From positions 391,242 to 455,241 of the forward strand of contig FMBT01000318.1 in the NCBI GenBank assembly GCA_900095095.1: a stretch of DNA of 64,000 bases, given 5' to 3'. This document shows positions 52,112 through 62,155 of this stretch, piece after piece; position 1 is the first letter of the stretch; the number at the start of each line of letters is the position of its first letter. Source of the DNA: Fragilariopsis cylindrus CCMP1102. Its lineage: Eukaryota > Bacillariophyta > Bacillariophyceae > Bacillariales > Bacillariaceae. Below the pieces are notes generated by a model that was not told the origin of the DNA, did not search any database, and saw only the letters and a list, made by a program, of their open reading frames with translations. Made by a program: the position numbers and the translations under genes.

Positions 52112-53806
52112 TTAAACCAATGTTTGATATGCTTCCGGGATCTCATTTGGACCATCTGGCCAAACTGATTCTGCAATAGTAATCATATCTGCTGCCATAG
52201 GTGCAACAAACACCATGTGTTCACCAGTTATAGGATGTTCGATTTCCAATGTGTGTGCATGTAATAGTGGTCGCTGAATACCATGATTCTTTAATAATCG
52301 CTTATTCCAGTCAGCAATACCATATACATCATCTCCATATACTGGTGTGTGCCTATCTTGCAAATGGACTCTGATTTGGTGTGTTCGTCCCGTCTCAATT
52401 CGCACTTTCGCCAAGCTTAGTTTTCCATCAAACTATTACAACAATGTTGCGTGAGTATATCGACAGTAAGATTAAAAAGATAAACAAACAAATGGAAAAT
52501 TCAGCAAGAATACTTACCCTTAAGGTGTCAACGTAAGACAATGCACGTCTACCAGTTTGAGCAGCAGATGATGCCGATGGCGACGTCATCTGCATTTTTT
52601 TAATTCGTATCCGTTCCCTGGGTGTCACGCCACTTGAATTCTTTCGATGCGGGTCAGGAACAACACGCATGCGCTGCCGATGAAGGGGATGGCGTCCAAT
52701 AGGTTTGTCGATTACTACGTGCTTGCCTGGATTACCCACTGTTATTGCCAAATATGTCTTCTTTACTTTTCGAGCCGCAAAAGCTGCCGATAGATTTGCA
52801 AGCGCCTCATCTGTTTTCGAAACGACTAAAATCCCAGTGGTACCTTTATCAATCGATGCACAATCCCTGGACGCAAAGAAATGGCCTCGTTCACATCCAT
52901 CTTTACATGATCATCCACAAAATCCCCCTTACATATGGACTATCATTGGCTAGATAGTAGGCCAGTGCATTCACTACTGTTCCCTCCCAATTTCCAGCTG
53001 CAGGGTGCTATGATGATAAAGATATGCAGCGTATCGTTAGTCTTGACATTGTACGACGTGGGCGAGGTTCATTAATCACATACATACATACATACATACA
53101 TCCATTCGACAATAACTCTGCACACATTTTTAATTAACATATAACTTACCACCACCATTCCAGCGTCTTTATTGATGACTATCATATATTCATCTTCGTA
53201 AAGAATTTTTAGTGGAATATTCTGAGGGATTATTTCGGTAGGAATCTCATTCTTCGGTAAGACCACTCTTAATGTCGCACCAGCGTCGACCTTGATCGAC
53301 TTTCGATCTATTAACACTGTGTCTTGACTACCTTCTTTCGTCGTCACAATTTGATAGACACATTCATTAGTGACGAGATTACCACTAGCAGATCGAGACA
53401 TTGGAGGGTCCATCAAGGCAGCTAAAACAGCATCAATCCGTTTTCCGTCTAGATTGTCTGGAACAGATAACATATGCGTATTTTCGTCGTCGTCATCGTC
53501 GTCGACACTTTCACCATCAGAAATAGAAACATCATTATTGTCACTACTGATAAGATTAATGTCTTCTCCAAGGTCCATGGCAGCCTCAACTGCTTCAATG
53601 GACGCAAGGTCAAAAATTGATGTGGGTGAAGGCTTCGCACATAATACAATTCTATGCTGCGAATCATGGAATAATCTCCTCTTATTATTATCGGAATGAA
53701 TTAACGGAAAGCAAGGAGAAAAGGCGAAACAGAAACACCATGAACACCCTATGTAAATACAAAGACTTGCTAGCACCGGTGCAGGCGCAACAGCGAAGAA
53801 TCTCAT
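52112..53806 (-). CDS. RluA-family pseudouridine synthase, plastid-targeted; two frame breaks
   Basis: Three exons: 53150-53806, 52518-53007 and 52112-52432. The start MRFFAVAPAPVLASL at 53806 opens a signal peptide ending in CFAFSP, an ASAFAP-like plastid motif. The frame upstream of it is open but begins at a non-ATG codon. Exon 1 carries an S4-like RNA-binding region (LDGKRIDAVLAALM) and the start of the catalytic domain (LYEDEYMIVINKDAGMVV). Exon 2 continues it with HPAAGNWEGTVVNALAYY, then GIVHRL and GTTGILVVSKT. Exon 3 has ETGRTHQIRVHL. The catalytic HRLD is disrupted: the base completing Asp is missing near 52849-52853, and a second base near 52922-52932. Adding both makes exon 2 (490 nt) fit phase 0 on both sides. 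The likely substrate is plastid rRNA. Confidence 0.83.
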
Positions 53807-54415
53807 TTTCCGATTATGGCTATAACAAATATCTTGGGTGTTGTCGATGGTAGATAGTCTACTAGCTAGATCAACTATTGATTTTGTTTGTGTGATTCTA
53901 AAATTGTTATGATTATTTTTAAAATTTCTATTTTTATTTCTTCTTTGTTTTGTTCGTTTGTGAATAAGCATCGTCTGTCTGTCGATACCCAAATCGACGA
54001 AAAAATTTGAAGAAGAACCATATTTTCTCTGACCCCCCGATATTCTTCCTATTAGTAGTGCTGTTGTAAACTACAGTACAGTAGTACAAGTAGAAACTCT
54101 ATACTATACTGTTCTCATGATTGTGCTATTTTGTTCATTCAGATTTTGTTTCGTAAGGTTCTCACCAAAAATATTTTTGCATTGTACATACACTGATGCA
54201 ATTGGACCGAATGTTACCACGTGAAATGCAAAATGGCTTGGCATGCTATGTGCAATATATTTATCATAAAGTAACATCGCCGTCAAAAATACGTCAACTG
54301 TCAACTACAGATAACATATAGTGGACAAATAAATAATGGTATTAATGAATTTAATATGGGTGCTATTAATGTATGTTCAATTATTGTACTATCGTTCTAC
54401 ATGACTATATATATT
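53807..54415. other. Intergenic spacer
   Basis: 609 bp between two minus-strand genes. The open frame continues upstream of the RluA start, but without an ATG that would fit a targeting peptide. Nothing else recognised. Confidence 0.55.
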
Positions 54416-56613
54416 TTACCGCTTCATCTTACTCTTCTTCATGGTCCCACCAATAAGTGCAGGTTTATATTCGTCTTCAACCCTCCTCCTCTCCTTTTTC
54501 AATCTCTCAACCTTTTGCTTTCCAAAACTTTTTCCGGACTCGTCCTTCTCTTTAGTATGCTTGGCTTCGCGACGGCGACTCTCCAAACCATCTACCTTCG
54601 CCTGCTTCTTGTCTATACCATGTTGCATACGACCGTAGAGATGAGCAGCTTTGCGGCCCATCATACTCTTTGCTAATTCGTGAGCTTCCTTTTCATCTCT
54701 CTCGCGAATCTTTGCTGCCCGCGCCTTTTTGATTTTCTTCTTATCCTTGTCATCAGTATCGTCATCTTCGTCGTCGTCATCATCATCTTCGCTTTCCTCG
54801 ACCCCTTTCTGCATTTCAGCTTCTATTGCGTTCACGTCTACTGGTTCTTCCTCTTCGACTTCTTCCGTTGGTTCTTCTCCATTCTTCAGCTTGTTGATCT
54901 CTATTGCATATGAAGGTGTGTATCCTTCTTCTTCATTGTCTACCCACGGACTTAAATGAGGTGGTAAAGGCTTACCTACTCCATACTTGATAATAGGTAG
55001 AAGAAACATGAAATTAGTACAATCCAAAATCCATTGTGGCTGTATGAATTCTCTAGACTTTGGCAATGAATCGTAAGAGCTTAAAAGTTTGGGTCGGTCA
55101 ACGATATGATGCGTGATGCTTGGATCCTTCGCAGAAATCGGACTATTTGCGCCTTCCCAACCTACATTCGCTCCGTAGGCAAGAGATAATAGTTCTAAGT
55201 ATCCACGAGGAACTTCACGAGACAAGTAGAACGTGAGGCCTGCAAAAAGTCGTCTCCTTTTGACCGCTTCGTCGTCTAACTTAGTCAATCCGCTGGGGAT
55301 CGAAGATCTTGCTTTGTCTTCAGCCAACGTCTCTAATGCTGCCTTGAGTGGACCTGCTACATCCACATCCTTTTCATCTTCATCATCGTCGTCCTCTTCG
55401 ATGTTGTCGAGTGCAGAAACTACACTTTTCATTAATTTGCGATCTTTCTTTTTCTCTTCTGTTGACTTCTTGGCACTAGATTTCTCCATTGCGTCGTCTT
55501 CCTCTAAAGTTTCTGAAATAACATTGGTGATAGCTCCATCGGAATGGTTCATAGCGTTAATTAGAGACCTCAAGTTAGCACCAAGAATAGAAGTAGTACT
55601 TCCCTTGACTTCTTCACCACCTTCAATCTCTGGAAGAGGATAACGAACTCCCAAGTCACTATACAACTTAAACAGTACAAAATTCATTAACGTTTCGTAG
55701 AATTCAAAAAACGTCGCCATGACTTTATAATCAACGTCCTCAGGCATGAACTGCGTAAAGGAATGTGGTACGACCCATCGAATCGGTACATCACGGATGG
55801 TGGCCTCCAAATACACACCTTTGACCGATATAAAGGATTTTGTAATGCATCCAGCGGTAGAGCAATACGCACCCCAAGCTGCAGCTAAGGTTTTAGCCTT
55901 TGCTCCCATCTTTGCTTTAATAGCAGTATTACTTGGTAAAGCTGCAAAGAGGTAGGTAAGAGTTAATGCATCATCCAAGTCCGAAATAGCATCGACGAAT
56001 CGAGGATAGCGTTCACGAACAAGATGGTGTAATGTATACGAAGGACAAACAGCATTTTTTCGATGAGCCTCATCCTTTTCATTTCGGCCAGCAGCACGGC
56101 GGATCTATATAGGAGCAACAAAGGTATGAATGAAAAAGAAGAAAAATAGTTAGAAATAATTCTATGACATAATGAAATCAAAGTCTCGACTTTTCGGTCG
56201 CCGTCGATTCAGATTAATTTATAGTACATGGTTATCTGTAGACAAATATTATTAAGACATACCTTCTTCATGAAAGATCTAAATTCTCTAAACTTTTCTA
56301 GGACAGGTTCGTGAGCAATTGCACGAATGTCTTTAATATGATAAAAAGTTTGACCCTTTTTCTTTCCCGGAACTCGTCCTCTTGGCTCACGGGGATAGAT
56401 ACCCTTCAAAATACACAAACGACGAAAGTCCTTAATGGTAACCTGAAGCATTTTAATACACTTCGACCGTCCAATAAAGGTTGCCTCCAATCCAGCGTGT
56501 TCCGACTTTTGTTTCTTTCCCATCCTAGAAAGTTTTCTTTTCGAACCCATCTTAGAGTGGCTTGCAGCCTTGATGGATTTCAACTTCGTCTTTCCCTTAA
56601 CGCGATTCCCCAT
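54416..56613 (-). CDS. PES1: Pescadillo homologue (PES1/NOP7), 60S ribosome biogenesis
   Basis: PES1 works with BOP1 and WDR12 (PeBoW) in 27S/32S pre-rRNA processing in the nucleolus. Exons 56263-56613 (GTATGT donor) and 54416-56104 (CTATATAG acceptor) join in phase 0 to 679 aa. The N-terminal Pescadillo domain is clear: FRRLCILKGIYPREPRGR, then TFYHIKDIRAIAHEPVLEKF, IRRAAGRNEKDEAHRKNA across the intron, ERYPRFVDAISDLDDALTL, and IRWVVPHSFTQFMPEDVDY. A BRCT domain follows (FAGLTFYLSREVPRGYLELL through FIQPQWILDCTNF). The C-terminus is acidic and then Lys/Arg-rich coiled coil, as usual. It is complete and intact. Confidence 0.93.
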
Positions 56614-57227
56614 GATGCTTCGATTTTATTTCTTGAATATATTGCTGAGTATAGATATATATTTGTATATCACAGATTGTACTTGTATTCACGAATGCGA
56701 TACAATTATTTTAAATGATCATTTCGATTGTTGTTTAACTTTCACAAGGAAGCTTGTTTTCCTATCTTAAAAGAACAAATGTACGTAGGCAAACTTTACG
56801 TGTGCATTGCGGTAGTAGGCGAGTATATGTTAGCATTTTGTCGGACAGGAATCATTTATCGATTTACGATAAAATTTATACGATAAATTGTTGGTTTTGC
56901 TGATAGGTTATGAGCACTGCTTTTATGACAGGGAAGGGGGCGAATATTCAATATGTATTATAATTTATTGAAAGAGGGGAAATATCTCCGGGTTCGAAGT
57001 GAAAAATCTTAGAAAATCTACACCTTGGTTCCACGTGAAAGGAATGATTTTTTGTTTGTTGAGAAATACTAATTCTTGACGTTTTCACGTTTGATGTTTG
57101 TCGACTTTTAGCTAGAAACTTGGTCATCAGAAAACATCACCATATAACAAAGAAGAGATTTGAAGATAAAGTAGAAAGCGAATAAGAACAAGGAAGCAAC
57201 CATTCTTACAAATAATATCGATATATC
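56614..57227. other. Divergent spacer
   Basis: 614 bp between PES1 and the first TatA-like gene. G-rich patches lie near 56930-56990. No gene seen. Confidence 0.6.
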
Positions 57228-57659
57228 ATGAACCGTTTCATCAATACAATCCTAATCGTGTCTGCAATTGTCGGAAGCGCAAGCGCTTTCGCTCCTTCCC
57301 TTCCTCTGAAGAATGGTGGTATGATGGCTGCTAGAACAATTGATACGCCATCGTCGTCATATCAACCAGTGAGCTTACAACGGCAACGAAAATCCGTAGC
57401 ACAAGTTCAGACAATGGGATTATTTGGATTAGGTGCACCTGAGGTTGGGATTATTCTTGTCGCAGCAGCCTTCTTACTGGGACCCGATAAGTTAGCAGAA
57501 TTTGGAAAGGATGCAGGAAAGATTGCCGGAGAACTCAAGGAAGTACCTAAGGAATTCCAAGCCGGTATGGCAGAAGGAGAAGCTAACGCTAAAAAAATGA
57601 AAATAGCAGAGGAAGCTGAAGTTGTCAAGGTCGAGAAAGAAGAAACTACAAAAGAATAA
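57228..57659 (+). CDS. tatA: Plastid Sec-independent (Tat) translocase subunit TatA/TatB-like, copy 1
   Basis: The 143-aa protein begins with a signal peptide cut at a textbook ASA-FAP site (SAIVGSASAFAPSLP), followed by a basic transit-like region. From residue 63 comes the TatA/B core: MGLFGLGAPEVGIILVAAAF as the single transmembrane helix, then the GPDKLAEFGKD hinge and an amphipathic helix (GKIAGELKEVPKEFQAGM). The tail is Lys/Glu-rich. TatA/Tha4 and TatB/Hcf106 form the thylakoid pore for folded proteins. The FGLGxPE start of the helix is shared by both. The short tail favours TatA. Confidence 0.87.
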   Translation: MNRFINTILIVSAIVGSASAFAPSLPLKNGGMMAARTIDTPSSSYQPVSLQRQRKSVAQVQTMGLFGLGAPEVGIILVAAAFLLGPDKLAEFGKDAGKIAGELKEVPKEFQAGMAEGEANAKKMKIAEEAEVVKVEKEETTKE

Positions 57660-58877
57660 AGATACGAGTATCTTACACGGTGAACGAAGATTTTAAAATC
57701 AGCTACATTGTATATTATTCTCAGGACTTTTTGGACGTATATATATACCCGAGTTAAAATAGGAGAAAACGGAATCTGTAATAGATGAATGCGATAATAA
57801 GCAAATTTATTAATACATTGTCTTCATTTCGTACCTACTATTACCTACCTTTTTTTATTCATTTGTATGATCAATGATGTGTGGTTATTCAAGTATCGTC
57901 CTACCTTGTACGCCGTAATTGAGTAAGCGCAACCTATTTATATTTATGTATCCTCTAAAACTTGATGTTACTATCAGCTTTATAGCAGTAATGCATTCTT
58001 TCTAATGGCGACAATAACGAATTAAGTGAAAGTGTACTCTTAACAAGCTACCTATATTATCCATCACCAGACTTTTCAGCTCAAATTATGACCACCATGG
58101 ACAAATTTGCTTCCATTTTGTTTCAAAGGTTCACTAATTACAACAGTCAAATTGGATGTGTTCAACTGAATGAAAAGAGTTATGATATCCCCAACTATCT
58201 TATCTATTTCAAGTCTAATAACATCAATTGAGTAATATATTTTGATTTGTTGTTGTTGTTGTTGTTGCAAGCATTTTTAGTGTTGATGATGTCACTACTG
58301 CTGCTGTTCCATTCACCTTTTGCTGAATTCATTATCACTATGATTGAAGTACTACTATGAAGATTAAAGTGCCTTGTGACTATATTATTCCACAAAGTGT
58401 GAGCTCTATCTAGCTCCTATACTGTAGGATATATAGCGCCTTTGCCAAAGTTATAGAAAAATATCTAAGACTCCCAACAGTATCGTATATCATTTTGATG
58501 AATGTGATGTAGGCAAGTAGTTGGAACATGCCTGGTGAGGTGTACTTAGAGTAACTAACAAATTACTGTATATGTAGTTCATACTCTCCCAAATGGAAAA
58601 AAAAAATGAATCTATTTAGGGGGGGGGAGACGATTTTTTCTATTTTTCTTTTTTGTGTAGCAATTCATATTCCCAGCGATCGACGCAGATTTGAGATTTT
58701 GAGCCATCAGCCATCATAACTTCACATCATCGTACAATCATAACAATCTCAAAACGACTAATCGAATTGAGAATACTCTGTTAGTTGTAGAAACACAATA
58801 CAAGTACTCGTTCGAAAGTCAACATAAAGCCATAAATATATAACAGGCCGCTATCTAAACATCCCATATAAGATACT
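57660..58877. other. Spacer between the two TatA/B-like genes
   Basis: 1.2 kb. A (TTG)n tract lies at about 58245-58268, an A9 run at 58596-58604 and a G9 run at 58620-58628. No gene is supported. Confidence 0.6.
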
Positions 58878-59354
58878 ATGATGAAACTCCGAAACAAGAC
58901 TTTCGTCTTGATGATACTGAATTTTTTCGCATGTGTCTCGTATGGGTTCCTTGTGCAGCAGCAGCAAACGCCGCAGCTTTTCCATCAGAGACAGCAGCAG
59001 CAGCGGCAGCAGCAAGAGCAACAGCCGAAATTCCAATCTGAGCATGCAACGATCAGCGTTCTGAATCGTCAACGTCGATCTGTTGCAAATATTCAGACTA
59101 TGGGAATATTTGGATTAGGGCTTCCTGAGATTGGAATCATTCTCGTCGTAGCATGTGCCATTATCGGTCCAGATGGGGTTGGCAATATGATAGGAGGTTT
59201 CACTGGAAAAGTTAAGGGTGGTTTGCCAGACGAATTAAAGAAAATTCCAGATGCATTTCAGAAAGGTTTCGAAGAATCAACTGTAAATTCGAAGGCAAGG
59301 AATGCGAAAAAAATGGAAGACGTTCCAGACAATAGTGATGTTACAAAAGGATAA
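58878..59354 (+). CDS. Plastid TatA/TatB-like protein, copy 2 (diverged tandem paralogue)
   Basis: A 158-aa protein with a signal peptide ending ACVSYGF-LVQ (Phe at +1). A Gln-rich linker from a CAG-type repeat follows. The core is clearly homologous to the upstream gene: NRQRRSVANIQTMGIFGLG against QRQRKSVAQVQTMGLFGLG, and PEIGIILVVACAIIGPD against PEVGIILVAAAFLLGPD. After GPD the hinge differs: GVGNMIGGFTGKVKGGLPDE replaces KLAEFGKDAGKIAGE. The sequence then rejoins the pattern with LKKIPDAFQKGFEES. The same orientation and 1.2-kb spacing indicate tandem duplication. It may have taken the TatB/Hcf106 role, or a new one. Confidence 0.82.
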   Translation: MMKLRNKTFVLMILNFFACVSYGFLVQQQQTPQLFHQRQQQQRQQQEQQPKFQSEHATISVLNRQRRSVANIQTMGIFGLGLPEIGIILVVACAIIGPDGVGNMIGGFTGKVKGGLPDELKKIPDAFQKGFEESTVNSKARNAKKMEDVPDNSDVTKG

Positions 59355-60306
59355 AATAAATCTCGAACGCCATTATTTTGATTCTTGTCTACACGAAACG
59401 TATAAACCGAATATATACTATGGTCATTTTTCCAGCTGCATTCCCTGGGTATGATGTATGAATATAAGTTTTGATATATACAATTGTTGTGGAAGAAGTT
59501 AACTGAAAGTAAAATAAATGCATTTTAGAACATATTTTGTTTTCAAAGGTTTGTGGATGTATCTTATTTAGCCAAAGGTAGTATTAAGATAATACAAAGA
59601 TGATCAATATGATGAAATTCTATGGTTGTCATCGTAGATAGTGAATCCATGAGGATATTCAATATGTGTAGAAATAAATAGAATCACCACTCGTGTTTAA
59701 CGTTTGAAAAAAAACGAGCCAAATCAAAATATTTAATCGTTAGCTAGGTACACACACATCATTGGTGATTGAGCCGATTGTAATATCATTATTATGAATA
59801 TGAAAACGAAAATGAATATTCGATCGATTGATTGATTCGTTCGTACCAGTATCATAAGCAAAACACCACCATATCATCCAAGCAACCTAGATGTGCTGTA
59901 CTCCTATACATGACTTTCTCTCTATCTATATTACTTGCATAATTTCTTCTAATCCTACTAATATGGTCTCCCTAGCTAGAATAGATGTCAACTATATATA
60001 ATAATCGAAATATATAGTACTTTAAGGACAATAATAAGTAGTTTTGTCGAAATGGGCGCGCTCGAATTTCATTGCATGCGTGGAAAAAATGAAGATATCG
60101 AATGTCAGATTTTCATAATATATATTGAATATTGTTTACAAAATAAATTCGAAAGTTGAATGACGACGATGATGCCAGAGTTTGAAGTTTGTAACAATTA
60201 ATAAATAGTAACGATTTAGTATTGTTACAAGCTCTTGAGGGGTCAGCTTCCATTTTACTACGCCCGTTTTGCTTCTGTGATGCGAAACTAAGGCAGCACT
60301 AAAGCA
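59355..60306. other. Intergenic spacer
   Basis: 952 bp between two plus-strand genes, AT-rich. Nothing recognised. Confidence 0.6.
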
Positions 60307-62082
60307 ATGAATGATGAACATACTTTGACGAGTAATAATGACGGTGACAACACAGAACAAATAGCAGCTATGGAACACAATGTTATTGTTATGAGCGAAT
60401 CTGGCAAACCAATATTTTCTCGCTTCGGATCTCAGGGGAAAATTGCTAGAATATGCGGACTAGTTCAGGCTCTTCGAACAGCAATTCATGGAAGCAAGTC
60501 AACATTGGGTTTGGGAGAAATACAATCTATACGGTCCAACAAACTTTGTATCGTCTTTATGACAGTTGAGTCTATTACGTTAGTTTCTATATCGGAAAGA
60601 ACCAAACCAAATGGAGGGAACAAGAACGAGAACACTGATGTAATGGAAACTGAAGCTTATGGTAGACTACAATTGGAATATGTGTATGCGCATATCATAT
60701 TAATGCTAACTAACAATGTTCAAAGCATTTATATCCAAAATCCGGCTTTCGATTTAAGATCAATGATGAATTCAAGTGATAATCTGATACGGGGGATACT
60801 AGATGAAAGTGGCCCAGAGGGGAATGCTGGACCGTTTTTAGTTTCCGGTGTTCAATCTTGCTTCCCAATATCATACAAACTACGGCACAAGTGTTCGAAG
60901 GTGTTACAATCAATTGCGGGAAGAATTGAGAATAATACAGCTTTTGCACTATTGATCGTCGGAGATAGACTATTGACAGTTATACAACCATCATTCCGGC
61001 CGCATCAATTGCGTGTCTCAGATCTGCATCTCATTCTTAACTTTATCAATAAGCAACCTGGTTTGATATCAAGCGAATTATGGATTCCGATGTGTCTTCC
61101 TCGTTTCAATTCTTCTGGTTTTCTATATGCATACACAAGTTGTTTGGATATTCCATCCAAGTTGACATTAATACTTCTAAGCTCTCATAATACAACCGAA
61201 CAATTCCAGCTCTTGAGAGCTACATCAAAACAAATACGAGAAAGTCTGGGTTTGCCATCAGTGTCTAATTCTGTGCTGACGATTGTTGAGGATGAACCGA
61301 AGTCGATATCATCGCCTACAGATGTGGGTTGGAAACGAACCAGTGAAGAATCATTTGACAATAGCACTACTGATGAAGGCTATGTTAACATTTCAGACGA
61401 TATGATAGGAAATTATACCTCAACGACCTCAATAATGGAGGAGGGAGAGTTATTACGACAAGTGAGACAGTCACTCCAGCTTTCGTCTCTAGATCATATA
61501 TGCGACCAGTACCTCGATGACCAGCATACTCCATCGCTTCTTCATTTCTTGTTTCGTTTGGACGTACCAGTCGACAATTCCTCAATTAGAAATAGGCATC
61601 ATCAACAGAAGCCTGGGATATTTGCCGCAATGTATAAGCCCTGTGTAACGGCTCCCTTTGAAAGTACAGCCTCTCGACGACGGCTGTGGAGGCAATTACC
61701 AAAAGCTAAGCTTGCGGCTTCGGCTTGGTTCGGCTACCGTAGAATCATCTATGGATGCATTTGATATGATTCAAAATGACTCATGCTTTGATGAAATCGA
61801 TACCAACGGTCCCAGCTGCTTTTTCTGGAATAAGCAGTCATTGTCCTGCTATTGGACTGGCACGAATCCCCGCCATACAATAAAGATTGGCCTGTCTTAT
61901 ATCGTTGAAGGCGAAGAAATTTATCTAGCAATGAATGGCAAGCACTTCGAGCTGTATATTGGTGACACCAAGCAACATCCCTGTAAAGAGGGCGGCAACA
62001 ATAGGAACTAAACTTATTCGTGAAATCATTCGCGACGAAAAGATCCTATTTCTATCTAAACCTTTGACCTGGCGAGACTGAA
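60307..62082 (+). CDS. MON1: MON1 vacuolar fusion protein (Rab7 GEF subunit), two frame breaks
   Basis: MON1-CCZ1 activates Rab7 on late endosomes and autophagosomes. ATG 60307 opens a frame with the first longin domain (VIVMSESGKPIFSRFGSQG, then KLCIVFMTVESITLVSIS). The second follows (NTAFALLIVGDRLLTVIQP, then WIPMCLPRFNSSGFLYAYTS). The third longin region is split over frames: YQKLSLRLRLGSATVESSMD after a break near 61690-61696, AMNGKHFELYI, and, after a second break near 61955-61961, RAATIGTKLIREIIRDEKIL with LFLSKPLTWRD and stop at 62082. Both breaks fit one surplus base (or two missing). The corrected length is about 591 aa. The third domain carries all expected MON1 landmarks, so loss of function is not obvious. 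Confidence 0.82.
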
Positions 62083-62155
62083 TTGATCTCTAAAGTAGTA
62101 GACTACCGTATCTAACTTTTTTGATTAACATTAATGACCTATTTTATTTTGATTT

